64,000 nt of DNA, taken from NCBI RefSeq assembly GCF_000787835.1, contig NZ_BBPP01000003.1:308455-372454 (forward strand). The letters are read 5' to 3'. Positions 8,162-16,535 of the stretch are shown here, one piece after another (within the stretch, counting starts at the first letter, position 1; every line of letters starts with the position of its first letter). Position numbers and translations under genes: made by a program. The notes beneath the pieces were generated by a model. The model ran no database searches, had not been told where the DNA came from, and saw only the letters and a program-made list of their open reading frames with translations. The stretch is from Streptacidiphilus melanogenes. Its GTDB lineage: Bacteria > Actinomycetota > Actinomycetes > Streptomycetales > Streptomycetaceae.

Positions 8162-8818
8162 ATGATCCGCTCCATCGCGAAGGCTGCCGTCGCCACCGCA
8201 CTGCTCGCCGGCTCCATGGTGTCCGGCACCGCGGCCCACGCCTCAGGCCGACAAGCGCCCCCGCCCGGCGGCTTCACCATCGGACTGGTGAGCGCCAACG
8301 GCTCCGGCTGCCCGGCCGGGACCGCGGCGACCACGGTCTCGCCCGACGAGACGGCCTTCACCGTCACCTACAGCAACTACCTCGCCCAGGCCGGTGGCAA
8401 CTCCGTGCCCACCGACTTCCGGAAGAACTGTCAGCTCACCGTCCAGATCAACGCTCCGCAGGGCTTCACCTACGCCATCGCCGAAGCGGACTACCGCGGC
8501 TACGCCTACCTCGCGCCGGGGGCGAGCGGCATCGAGACGGCGAACTACTACTTCCAGGGCCAGGCGCAGACAGGCAGCCTCAGTCACACGTTCAACGGGG
8601 CCATGTCGGACGACTGGCAGGCCACCGACACGGCCTCGGTGGCCTCACTGGTCTGGGCCCCCTGCGGCGAGATCCGTGACCTGAACATCAACACGCAGCT
8701 GCTGGTGCGGCCCGGTTCCCAGTCGCCGGGCCAGACCAGCTTCATGACGATGGACTCGACCGACGGCAGCCTGACCACGATCTACCACCTCGCGTGGGAG
8801 CAGTGCCCCACGGGCTGA
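8162..8818 (+). CDS. DUF4360-type secreted protein
   Basis: A 218-aa protein with a clear Sec signal (MIRSIAKAAVATALLAG, cleavage after AHA near residue 27). The mature part follows the DUF4360 layout: VSANGSGCPAGTAATTVSPD at the front, then NYLAQAGGNSVPTDFRKNCQ, GFTYAIAEADYRGYAYL in the middle and PCGEIRDLNINTQLLV near the end, with conserved Cys. DUF4360 proteins are secreted beta-sandwich proteins of unknown role found in fungi and actinomycetes. ATG 8162 is preferred because GAGAGGAAG lies in front. A strong hairpin follows the stop. Confidence 0.9.
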   Translation: MIRSIAKAAVATALLAGSMVSGTAAHASGRQAPPPGGFTIGLVSANGSGCPAGTAATTVSPDETAFTVTYSNYLAQAGGNSVPTDFRKNCQLTVQINAPQGFTYAIAEADYRGYAYLAPGASGIETANYYFQGQAQTGSLSHTFNGAMSDDWQATDTASVASLVWAPCGEIRDLNINTQLLVRPGSQSPGQTSFMTMDSTDGSLTTIYHLAWEQCPTG

Positions 8819-8876
8819 CCCCCCGACTCGGCCGACACCGCGCGAGGCACCCCCCGCCTCACCCGTGCCGGCCGAC

Positions 8877-8909
8877 GCGGCCGGCCCCATCCCCCCTGGG
8901 GCCGGCCGC
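8877..8909. terminator. 12-bp-stem terminator
   Basis: GCGGCCGGCCCC pairs perfectly with GGGGCCGGCCGC over a 9-base loop, between the convergent DUF4360 and PH-like membrane genes. It probably serves both directions. Confidence 0.75.
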
Positions 8910-8938
8910 GATCCCCGAGGGCTCGTGCGGTCGACCGG

Positions 8939-9640
8939 TCACACCAGGTAGGAGAGGTTGACCATGACCGCGATGTACGCGATCCCCGCAATCGTCACCA
9001 CCACTGCGAACAGCACCTCATGAAGGTGCCGCCACGCCACCTTGACCCCGGGGAACCGCTGCAGCAGTCCCTTCCAGCCCAGCGAGCCCTGTTCGGTGAA
9101 CGGCACGCCGAGGGCGCCCCACAGCTCCTTGAGCGATGCCGCGTCCCACAGACGCGGATCGATGAGCAGCGGCTTCCCGGCCGTGGACGTGACCACGACC
9201 CGGTGGCGGCTCGGTCCCTGGTACGGCAGGGCGACGGTGTGGAGCCCGGTCAGGGCGCTCAGCTGGGAGCGCAGGACGCAGCGTCCCCACACGTTGCGGA
9301 CCGTCAGCTCCCCGTCCTCCAGACGGATGCCGGCGTTCGCCCAGCGCATGCCGATGTAGAGGACGACCCACAACAGCGGCAGTGCGACCAGGACGAGCCC
9401 GGCCACCAGGCCGAACAGGCCCTCCCCTGGCGAGGTGCCACGTCCCCGGGCCAGGAGCAGGCCCATCCGCAGCGTGCCGATGGCGATCACCGGCGCGCTC
9501 CGGAGCAGCGGGGCCACCAGGGCCCTGCTGTCCGGGCGCACCAGCACCCAGTCCGGGAACGCGGCCCCGTCGGCGTCCCCGTCCGGTCCCCCGTCCTCGC
9601 CGGCCTGCAGGAACCCGGCATCTCCCCGTGATCGTTCCAT
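8939..9640 (-). CDS. membrane protein with PH-like middle region
   Basis: A 233-aa protein with an acidic N-terminus, two adjacent hydrophobic segments at about residues 45-62 and 75-98, a soluble section with the pattern of bacterial PH domains (IRLEDGELTVRNVWGR, then HRVVVTSTAGKPLLID), and a final membrane helix near residue 210. GAGGGGGAC precedes ATG 9640. Function unknown; the PH-like reading is tentative. Confidence 0.7.
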   Translation of the reverse strand: MERSRGDAGFLQAGEDGGPDGDADGAAFPDWVLVRPDSRALVAPLLRSAPVIAIGTLRMGLLLARGRGTSPGEGLFGLVAGLVLVALPLLWVVLYIGMRWANAGIRLEDGELTVRNVWGRCVLRSQLSALTGLHTVALPYQGPSRHRVVVTSTAGKPLLIDPRLWDAASLKELWGALGVPFTEQGSLGWKGLLQRFPGVKVAWRHLHEVLFAVVVTIAGIAYIAVMVNLSYLV

Positions 9641-9821
9641 CCGGTCGTCCCCCTCGTGCTGTCACCGGTGGTACGCAGCCCGTCATGCGCCGACCGGGCG
9701 GTGGGCGGGTGCTGCCGGTGATCCTCCCGGACGGCCGGGGCACCCGCATCGGGGGAAACACGCAGATGCACACGTAGCCGGGACGTGTGCCGGACCGCCC
9801 GGCCGCCCTTCACCCCCGGGT

Positions 9822-10994
9822 TCAACCCGGCGCCGCGCGCTTGGCGGCCTTGGCTCTGCGCAGCTTGACCAGTTCGGTCAGCCCCAGCACCAGGCCGGCG
9901 GCGACGGCCACCGCCGCCCAGGCCGGCCAGGCCAGCGCGGCGGGGAGAAGAGCGCCGAGGACGAGCGGGAGGCACGGCAGGTACCAGCCCAGCACGGTCC
10001 GCGCCTGGTCGCCGTAGCGCAGTGAGATCGCGGCGTTGGCGCTGTAGAAGGCGAGCACTCCTCCGCACAGCGCCCAGCAGGCGCCGGTCGGGAGCACGTG
10101 TCCGGGGGCGGCGACGGCCGTGCCGAGCGCGGCGGCGAGTGCGGTGATGCCGGTGACCAGAAGGAACGGCAGGTACATCACGCTGTCGCGGATCGCCTCC
10201 AGTGCGCCCCCGAGCTGGGCCCGGGACAGGCCGCGGACCGCCGAGGAAGTGCCCCAGACGAAGAACACCGCGCCGAGCTGGGCGACCACCAGGAAGCCCA
10301 GCAGCGCGGCCAGGGCCGAGCCTTCGGTGAAGTGCGCGGCCAGGGTCACCACGATGGTGAAAACGCTCTCGCCGAGCACGATCACCACGAATCCGCCGAT
10401 CCGTTCGACCATGTGCTCGACCGATAGCAGCCCGTGCACCAGCGCGCGCTCCGCCTCGCCGCGGACCACCAGCAGCACCACCTCCAGGCCGATCGCCACA
10501 CCCCACAGCACGAACCGCTCGGGGTTGGGCAGTGCGGCCGAAGCGGCCCACAGTCCCGCTGTGACCAGCCCGTAGAGCACCGGCCGCCACAATGGGACGG
10601 GCACCGCGCGGCTGCGCACGCGGCCCCACCAGAGCAGGAAGTACACCAGCCGCACCCACGCCGCTCCGAGCGCGTACGCCCAGGCCCGGCTGCCGAGCCC
10701 GGCCGGCCCGGCGGCCGCCATCAACCCGAGGCCGGGCATCGCGGCGACCAGCATCGTCTGGATGCGGGGGCCGGCCGATCCGAACATGTTCACGGTCAGC
10801 ATCAGGTTGACCCACGCCCACCAGGCCGGGAAGAAGAGCACCAGGAACGTGCCGAAGGCCGCCGGGCCGGGGTCGCCGTGCAGCCCGGTGGACAGCACGC
10901 TCACGATCACGACGAAGACCAGGTCGAAGAAGAGCTCGAACCAGTCGGCCCGCTGCGCCTCCTCTGCCACGTCGGACCCGAGCGAGCTACTCAT
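9822..10994 (-). CDS. low-temperature-requirement A (LtrA) family membrane protein
   Basis: A 390-aa polytopic membrane protein. The N-terminal signature is ADWFELFFDLVFVVIVSVL, and FFPAWWAWVNLMLTVNMF and ERIGGFVVIVLGESVF match the LtrA family (PF06772), which is widespread and functionally undefined apart from a Listeria cold-growth phenotype. About 10-12 hydrophobic segments are visible. ATG 10994 is chosen because the family begins close to the FELFFDLVFV block; upstream in-frame sequence to 11312 has no protein-like signal. Confidence 0.85.
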   Translation of the reverse strand: MSSSLGSDVAEEAQRADWFELFFDLVFVVIVSVLSTGLHGDPGPAAFGTFLVLFFPAWWAWVNLMLTVNMFGSAGPRIQTMLVAAMPGLGLMAAAGPAGLGSRAWAYALGAAWVRLVYFLLWWGRVRSRAVPVPLWRPVLYGLVTAGLWAASAALPNPERFVLWGVAIGLEVVLLVVRGEAERALVHGLLSVEHMVERIGGFVVIVLGESVFTIVVTLAAHFTEGSALAALLGFLVVAQLGAVFFVWGTSSAVRGLSRAQLGGALEAIRDSVMYLPFLLVTGITALAAALGTAVAAPGHVLPTGACWALCGGVLAFYSANAAISLRYGDQARTVLGWYLPCLPLVLGALLPAALAWPAWAAVAVAAGLVLGLTELVKLRRAKAAKRAAPG

Positions 10995-11352
10995 CCGTAC
11001 CGGACGGCCGTCCGGCGGCTGCGGGCAGCGGTGCGACTGTCTTCCATGACGGGTCTCCGCTCGTACGGGTTTCGGCAGGGGGCTGCTTCGTGTCCACTGT
11101 GGAGCACGCGGTCCAGGGCGCTCGGACGCTTCGGAACTGACACGCTGTCGGTTCACACAGGCGGTCGCCGAGCTCGGGCCGGGCACGACCGTCACGCGCG
11201 GCTCCGCCCATCTGCTGAGTGTGGACATGACATTTTTCACAGTCGGGGGAAGAGATCGCCGTCTGCCCAGCTCAGAGCGGTACTCGGGGGTCGGCATGGC
11301 CTGATTCGCCACTAAGTCGTCATTGCTGCCAACGAGACCGTCGATACACGCT
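10995..11352. other. divergent intergenic region before the GlxA operon
   Basis: About 360 bases between the leftward ltrA-like gene and the rightward four-gene operon. It holds an AT-rich patch at 11219-11242 with a TGTG...CACA outer dyad around TGACATTTTT, a likely promoter/operator of the operon. No gene seen. Confidence 0.45.
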
Positions 11353-12378
11353 GTGACGGTGCCTCAGCGACGTGTTGTAGTGGTCATCTATTCGGGGGTC
11401 CAGGCTCTCGACATCGCAGGGCCGGTCGAGGTGTTCGACACGGTCAACCGCCTGCTGGCCGACGGTCTGGACCTCGGCTACCGGATCGGGTTCGTGTCAC
11501 CTGACGCCCCGCGGGTGCGGACCTGTGCGGGCATGGTGGTCGAGGCGGACCCTCCGGAGGCGGGGGAGGGGCCGATCGACACCCTGCTCGTGCCCGGTGG
11601 GTGGAGTCTCAAGGAGGCCCTCGGTCGAGGGGAGTTGGTGTCCTGGATCGGCCGGGCCGCAGGGAGGGCCCGGCGGGTCGTCTCGGTGTGCGGCGGGGCG
11701 TTCCTGTTGGCCGAGGCAGGGCTGCTGCAGGGACGGCGCGCCACCACGCACTGGGCGTTCTGCGCGGAGCTGGCCCGACGGTACCCGGAGGTGGCGGTGG
11801 AGTCCGAACCGATCTTCGTCTGGGACGGGCGGTTCGTGACCTCCGCAGGGGTGGCGGCCGGGATCGACATGGCCCTCGCCCTGGTGGAGGCGGACCACGG
11901 TGCCGCGTTCGCGCTCGAGCTGGCGCGCTTCCTGGTGCTGTTCTTCAAGCGCAACGGCGGGCAGTCGCAGTTCAGTTCGATCCTGGAGACGCAGTTGGCC
12001 GACCGGCCGCCGATCCGCACGGCGCAGGAGTGGATCTCGCAGAACCTCGAGAGGCCGCTGCCGCTGCCCCAGCTGGCCGAGCGCGCCAACATGAGCCTGC
12101 GGAACTTCGCCCGGGTGTTCCGGCGCGAGGTCGGCGTGCCGCCCGGTCAGTACATCGAGCAGCTGCGGATCGCCCGGGCCCGCACGCTGCTGGAGAGCAC
12201 CGACCTGCCGGTCACGCAGATCGCCCACCGTTGCGGCTTCGGCGCACCGGAGACGTTCTTCCGCTCGTTCGGCCGTGCCCTGGAGCTGACCCCGGGCGAA
12301 TACCGCCACCGTTTCCAGGCCCTGTCTCCCGCCGGGCTGATGGTGCCGTCCGGAGCGGCCGAGGGGAGGGTGGGATGA
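11353..12378 (+). CDS. GlxA-family AraC-type regulator
   Basis: A 341-aa regulator. Residues about 5-170 are a DJ-1/PfpI-like domain (VVVVIYSGVQALDIAGPVEV, and a nucleophile elbow VSVCGGAFLLAEAG). Residues about 210-320 are an AraC double helix-turn-helix (LAERANMSLRNFARVFRR and IAHRCGFGAPETFFRSFGR). GlxA proteins usually sense a small molecule or respond to development and often control an adjacent operon. The stop overlaps the next ATG (ATGA at 12375-12378), so it is translated with the ThDP enzyme. GTG 11353 is the likeliest start (TTG 11323 is also open), though the ribosome site is weak. Confidence 0.85.
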   Translation: MTVPQRRVVVVIYSGVQALDIAGPVEVFDTVNRLLADGLDLGYRIGFVSPDAPRVRTCAGMVVEADPPEAGEGPIDTLLVPGGWSLKEALGRGELVSWIGRAAGRARRVVSVCGGAFLLAEAGLLQGRRATTHWAFCAELARRYPEVAVESEPIFVWDGRFVTSAGVAAGIDMALALVEADHGAAFALELARFLVLFFKRNGGQSQFSSILETQLADRPPIRTAQEWISQNLERPLPLPQLAERANMSLRNFARVFRREVGVPPGQYIEQLRIARARTLLESTDLPVTQIAHRCGFGAPETFFRSFGRALELTPGEYRHRFQALSPAGLMVPSGAAEGRVG

Positions 12379-14108
12379 CCGTCAGGATGCGGCTGGTCGA
12401 CTACCTCGCCGGAGAACTGGCCCGGCTCGGGGTGAGCCATGTGTTCGGGGTCGGCGGCGCGAACATCGAGGACTTCTACGCGGCCCTGCACACCGTCGGC
12501 GGACGTGTCCGGGCCGTGGTGTGCAAGCACGAGTTCTCGGCGGCCACCATGGCCGACGGTTACGCCCGGACCACCGGGCGGCTCGGGGTGGTCACGGCCA
12601 CCTCGGGTGGCGGTGCGGTCAACCTGGTGCCGGGGCTGGCGGAAGCGTACGCCTCGCGTGTGCCGCTGCTCGCGCTTGTCGGGCAGCCGCCCACCACCGC
12701 CGAGGGGCGGGGGGCGTTCCAGGACACCAGCGGCAAGGCCGGATCCTTCGCCGCGAAGGAGCTGTTCGCGCCGGTGAGCCGTTTCTGCGCGCGGGTCGAG
12801 TCCCCGGAGGCGATCCCGGAGCTGCTGGCGGAGTCAGTAGCTGCGGCCTGCGGTCCGGTACGGGGACCCGCGGTCCTGCTGCTGCCGAAGGACGTCCAGC
12901 GTGCCCCGGTCGCGCCCCGCCGGGTGTCGCCGCTTGCCAAGGACGCTCCCGGCGCAGCCGTTGCGGACCGGCTGCCGGAACCGTCCCGGCTGGAGCAGGC
13001 TGCGGATCTGCTGCGCCGTGCCCGGCGTGTGCTGGTGATCGCGGGTGAGGGCGTCGCCGCTGCCGACGCCCGGGCGGAGCTGGCCGAAGTGGCAACGCGG
13101 TTGGGGGCCTGGGTCGCGGTCAGCCCCGACGCCAAGGACGTCTTCCGCAACGACGACCATCGGTTCGCGGGCGTCGCCGGCGTCATGGGCCACCGCAACG
13201 TGCAGCAGTGCCTCCGGCAGGCGGACGCCTGTCTGCTGGTGGGTACGCGGTTACCGGACCTCGCCCGGGCGGGGCTGGACGAGGCGCTGGCCGCCGTCCC
13301 GGTGGTCTGCGTCGATCCCGAGCCCGCGTACGTCCCCGCGCTCGCGGTGCTCGGCCCGGTCCGTGAAGCGCTGCGCGCGCTGGCCGGTCGGCTCGGCCCG
13401 CCGCGGTCGGCCCCGCAGCACGCCGGGCCGGTGCCGACACCCACCCCGCCACCCCGTTCCGCGGCGCGCTCGGGCGTCCTCGGCCACGCGGCGGCTGTCG
13501 CCGCCGTCGAGGCCGCGCTGCCGTCCGACGCTCATGTCTTCGTGGACGCCGGCAACGCCGGTGCCAGCGTGATCCACCGACTGCCGGCGCCGACGCACGG
13601 CCGGTTCGTGGTCGCCGTCGGCATGGGGGGCATGGGGTACACGTTCGGCGCCGGGATCGGCGCGGCGCTGGGCACCGGAAAACGCACCTACGTGCTGGCC
13701 GGTGACGGCTCGTTCTTCATGCACGGGATGGAGATCCACACCGCGCTGGAGCAGCGGGCTCCGGTGACGTTCGTGATCTTCAACAACAACGCGCACGCCA
13801 TGTGCGCCACACGCGAGCGGCTCTTCCTCGGCGGCCCGCACCCGAGCAACCTCTTCCACCCCGCCGACCTCGCCGCCGGCATGGCGGCCATGTTCCCCAC
13901 CCTGCGCGTCACCCGGGCCACCGACCCGGACCGGCTGCACCAGGCCCTGCTGCGCGCCAACAGCGGCGCAGGACCGGCCTTCGTCGCCGTCGACCTCGAC
14001 CCCGCCGAGCTGCCTCCGTTCCTGCCCTTCCTCCACACCCTCGACCACACCCTCGACCCCCAGCACCAGGAGAGCCCCCATGGCCACGCACACGCCCACG
14101 CTGGCTGA
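12375..14108 (+). CDS. thiamine-diphosphate enzyme, acetolactate synthase-like
   Basis: A 577-aa protein with the three-domain ThDP plan. The N-terminal PYR domain carries the catalytic Glu at E53 (KHEFSAATMADGYAR). A middle domain spans about 190-330. The PP domain has the ThDP/Mg motif GDGSFFMHGMEIHTALEQ at about 443-460 ending in FNNN. Family members join or cleave C-C bonds next to carbonyls (ALS, benzaldehyde lyase, acyloin synthases). Substrate-determining residues differ enough that plain acetolactate synthesis is not assured. Codon 293 is TTA (13251-13253), very rare in such genomes, so translation may depend on the bldA tRNA. The 3' end overlaps the next gene by 29 bases. Confidence 0.88.
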   Translation: MTVRMRLVDYLAGELARLGVSHVFGVGGANIEDFYAALHTVGGRVRAVVCKHEFSAATMADGYARTTGRLGVVTATSGGGAVNLVPGLAEAYASRVPLLALVGQPPTTAEGRGAFQDTSGKAGSFAAKELFAPVSRFCARVESPEAIPELLAESVAAACGPVRGPAVLLLPKDVQRAPVAPRRVSPLAKDAPGAAVADRLPEPSRLEQAADLLRRARRVLVIAGEGVAAADARAELAEVATRLGAWVAVSPDAKDVFRNDDHRFAGVAGVMGHRNVQQCLRQADACLLVGTRLPDLARAGLDEALAAVPVVCVDPEPAYVPALAVLGPVREALRALAGRLGPPRSAPQHAGPVPTPTPPPRSAARSGVLGHAAAVAAVEAALPSDAHVFVDAGNAGASVIHRLPAPTHGRFVVAVGMGGMGYTFGAGIGAALGTGKRTYVLAGDGSFFMHGMEIHTALEQRAPVTFVIFNNNAHAMCATRERLFLGGPHPSNLFHPADLAAGMAAMFPTLRVTRATDPDRLHQALLRANSGAGPAFVAVDLDPAELPPFLPFLHTLDHTLDPQHQESPHGHAHAHAG

Positions 14109-14733
14109 GATCCCCGGCCTGATCCGGGTGGAGCACACCGACCAGGAGCAACTGCTCTCACTCTGCTCCGAGCTGACCAAGCCCTCCTACACGCACCAGG
14201 AGGTCCACGGGCAGTACTGCACCATCCAGACCCACGTCGACTGCCCTCCCGACGACGTGTACGACTACCTGCGCCAAGGCCACCACCTGGAGGAATGGAC
14301 GTTCAGCCTGCGCGGCTTCCGGCCGACGGGCTCTCCCGGCCTGTGGGTCGGCAGCGACCTGCTGGAGCAGGACACCCCGATCTACTGCCGGGTCGAGGCC
14401 GCCCCCCAGGCCCGGACGGTGGACTACCACTGCGCCTGGGACCAGGGCGAAGAACTGTGGATGGTCTACCTCATGCGCGTCATCCCGGCCCAGGTGGTGC
14501 TGAACCGGCCGGGGTCGGTGATCACCTGGACCAACTGCCGCCACCCGTACTACGACCGCAACCCGCACCCCGAACTCGCGCCCCGCCCCGACCGACCGTG
14601 GGTCGGCGACTACTGGCCCCTCTTCTACGCCGGCCACACCGTGGAACTGGCCAATCTCAAAGCCATCCTGGAACACCGGCACCGCACCGGGCAGCCGGTC
14701 TCCTCCGCGCCGCGCGCCGCGGAGGCCCAGTGA
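14080..14733 (+). CDS. SRPBCC-like (START fold) protein
   Basis: A 217-aa protein starting MATHTPTLAEIPGLIRVEH. A helix-grip segment (QTHVDCPPDDVYDYLRQGHHLEEWTF, quoted only in part as the signature DCPPDDVYDYL) resembles polyketide cyclase/aromatase and SRPBCC proteins, with Trp-rich strands around residues 120-150. Such proteins bind hydrophobic intermediates and catalyse cyclisation or dehydration. It lies between a ThDP enzyme and a KASIII-like enzyme with overlapping ends on both sides (29 bases upstream, GTGA downstream), so it almost surely acts in the same pathway. The exact reaction is unknown. Confidence 0.7.
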   Translation: MATHTPTLAEIPGLIRVEHTDQEQLLSLCSELTKPSYTHQEVHGQYCTIQTHVDCPPDDVYDYLRQGHHLEEWTFSLRGFRPTGSPGLWVGSDLLEQDTPIYCRVEAAPQARTVDYHCAWDQGEELWMVYLMRVIPAQVVLNRPGSVITWTNCRHPYYDRNPHPELAPRPDRPWVGDYWPLFYAGHTVELANLKAILEHRHRTGQPVSSAPRAAEAQ

Positions 14734-15734
14734 CCACGGTCAGCCTGACGGACGTCGCCGGGTACCTTCCGGGCGCCGGGGTACCGGCCGAGTACTACAC
14801 CCGGTACCCCGGCGCGGAGGACAAGCTGCGCCACAGCCCGATGTTCCGGGTCCCGGCCATGCGCCACCACGTGGCCCCGGGCCAGACCAACGTCGACCTG
14901 GTGGAGTCCGCGGTACAGCCGCTGATCGAACGCCACGGGCGAAGGGAGATCCGGTCGGTCGACGTCCTGCTCGTGCACAGCCAACTGCCCGACACCCCGT
15001 TCGTCGGCGCGGGCACCGAGGTCGCCAGGCGCCTCGGCCTCCGGCCGCGCTGGCTGATCGACGTGGCCAATGCGGGCTGTGCCTCGTTCGTCCAGATGCT
15101 GGAGCTGGCCCGCACCCTCCTCACCAGCACGGACGCCCGCACGGCACTGATCTGCAACGCGCAGAGCGCCGCCGGGCAACTGTTCACCCAGTCCGAGGTG
15201 CGGGGCCTGGCCCAGGCGGCCATCCCCGGGGACGGCTGCGGAGTCGGCTACCTGACCACCTCGGCCGAGCGGCCGGTGCTGGGCGTCGTGACGCGCCATC
15301 TCCCGGAGTACGGAGGCGACATGGTCGCCGAACTGGAGGACGGACGCAGGTACTGGGAGCCGGGAACCTCCCAGCTCCGGATCGGCTTCACCGAGAAGGG
15401 CGTCACCCAGGTCATGGAGCGCGGCAACCGGCTGGTGCCCCAGGTGATCGGCGAGCTGTGCGGCCGACTCGGCGTCCCCACGGACGGGATCGACGCGCTG
15501 ATCACCAACCAGCCGAACCGGGCCTTCCTGCAGAACTGGCGTGAGGCCGTTGGCGTGCCCGCGCACCGCCACCCCGACACGTTCGACACCTGCGGCAACC
15601 TCTTCGGGGCGGCGATCCCGGTCACGCTCGACCAGTCCCTTCGCTCAGGACGGATCAGCCCCGGCGACCTGGTCGTCCTGGCCGGCTTCGCCCACGCCGG
15701 AGACTTCGCCGCGGCTGCGGCCGTGCGGTTCTGA
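14730..15734 (+). CDS. KASIII-like condensing enzyme lacking the usual His
   Basis: A 334-aa thiolase-fold protein of the 3-oxoacyl-ACP synthase III group. The nucleophile is C117 (DVANAGCASFVQ). The GNLFGAA block with N290 matches the conserved Asn. The place of the catalytic His in the HQAN motif is N260 in TNQPN, so the decarboxylating Cys-His-Asn triad is altered. That favours acyl transfer or another non-decarboxylating condensation over fatty-acid initiation. GTG 14730 overlaps the previous stop (GTGA) and has GGAGG upstream. It is the last gene of the operon. Confidence 0.85.
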   Translation: MTTVSLTDVAGYLPGAGVPAEYYTRYPGAEDKLRHSPMFRVPAMRHHVAPGQTNVDLVESAVQPLIERHGRREIRSVDVLLVHSQLPDTPFVGAGTEVARRLGLRPRWLIDVANAGCASFVQMLELARTLLTSTDARTALICNAQSAAGQLFTQSEVRGLAQAAIPGDGCGVGYLTTSAERPVLGVVTRHLPEYGGDMVAELEDGRRYWEPGTSQLRIGFTEKGVTQVMERGNRLVPQVIGELCGRLGVPTDGIDALITNQPNRAFLQNWREAVGVPAHRHPDTFDTCGNLFGAAIPVTLDQSLRSGRISPGDLVVLAGFAHAGDFAAAAAVRF

Positions 15735-15752
15735 GGAGCCGCGGCCTGTCGG

Positions 15753-16535
15753 TCATTCCAGCAGCACGACGTCGAGGGTGCGGGGGCCGTGGACGCCCTC
15801 CACCCGGTCGAGTTCGATGTCGCTGGTCGCGGACGGCCCGGAGATCCAGGTGAGCGGGCGGGCCGGGTCGAGCCGGGGAAGGGCCTGAGGCAGGGACGCG
15901 ACGACCTGGTCGGCGGTGCGGACGACGCAGATGTGGTGGTCGGGGACGAGGGTGAGAGCGCGGCGTCCCTGGCCCGGGCCGGCGTCGAGGACGAGGGTGC
16001 CGGTCTCGGCGACGGCCAGGCGGCAGGTGGTGACGACACTGTCGATCCCGTCGAGTTCACGCGCCGTCAGCGGCGGCTCGTCCGGGTGTTGCCGCACCTC
16101 GCCCGTCTCGGCGAGCCAGCCGTGCGGCAGGCCCGGCGGCACGGCGACGCTACGGGAGCCGTGCTCGGCCAGCAGCCGGGCGAGGAGGGCCGGGAGCGCG
16201 GCCTCGGTGCAGCGGTGCACGTGGGCGCGGTAGTCGGCGAGGTTTTCGGCCAGCAGATCGATGACGGCGACGTGCTCGTCCGGGACATGCGCAGCAGGGA
16301 CATGCCGGCCCGCCGGGACATGCCCGGTCGACGCGTCTGCGCCCGGGACGTGTCCGACTGGGACGTCTGCGCCCGGGACGTGTCCGACTGGGACGTCTGC
16401 GCCCGGGACGTGTCCGACCGGGACGTCTGCGCCCGGGACGTGGGCGGTGCGGTAGTCGCGCACGACCGGATCCGGCTCGGGCGCGTCGGCGAGCGCGGCA
16501 CGGATACGGGCGAGGACGGCGTCGCGGCTGCTCAC
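15753..16535 (-). CDS. lutC: LutC-type lactate utilisation protein with a decapeptide-repeat insert
   Basis: A 260-aa YkgG/LutC-family protein (DUF162, LUD domain). The C-terminal part has the family blocks AVAETGTLVLDAG, LTLVPDHHICVV and SGPSATSDIEL. LutC works with LutA and LutB in oxidation of L-lactate to pyruvate. After about residue 30 comes an insert of near-perfect 10-residue repeats of the type HVPGADVPVG (four copies, then decaying HVP units), encoded by a 30-bp tandem repeat; ordinary LutC has no such region. The GTG start at 16535 overlaps the lutB stop (GTGA). Confidence 0.88.
   Translation of the reverse strand: MSSRDAVLARIRAALADAPEPDPVVRDYRTAHVPGADVPVGHVPGADVPVGHVPGADVPVGHVPGADASTGHVPAGRHVPAAHVPDEHVAVIDLLAENLADYRAHVHRCTEAALPALLARLLAEHGSRSVAVPPGLPHGWLAETGEVRQHPDEPPLTARELDGIDSVVTTCRLAVAETGTLVLDAGPGQGRRALTLVPDHHICVVRTADQVVASLPQALPRLDPARPLTWISGPSATSDIELDRVEGVHGPRTLDVVLLE
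16334..16440. repeat. 30-bp in-frame tandem repeat inside lutC
   Basis: About 3.6 copies of a 30-bp unit beginning CGTCTGCGCCCGGGACGTGT. Copies 1 and 2 are identical and copy 3 differs by one base. The period is a multiple of three, so copy number can change without breaking lutC. Confidence 0.9.

Noticed and set aside
12375..14108. Calling the ThDP enzyme a housekeeping acetolactate synthase
   Set aside because: It is alone, without a small regulatory subunit, in an operon with SRPBCC and KASIII-like genes and has a TTA codon.
16334..16440. Tandem 30-bp units considered as a CRISPR-like array
   Set aside because: There are no spacers; units abut directly and are translated in frame inside lutC.
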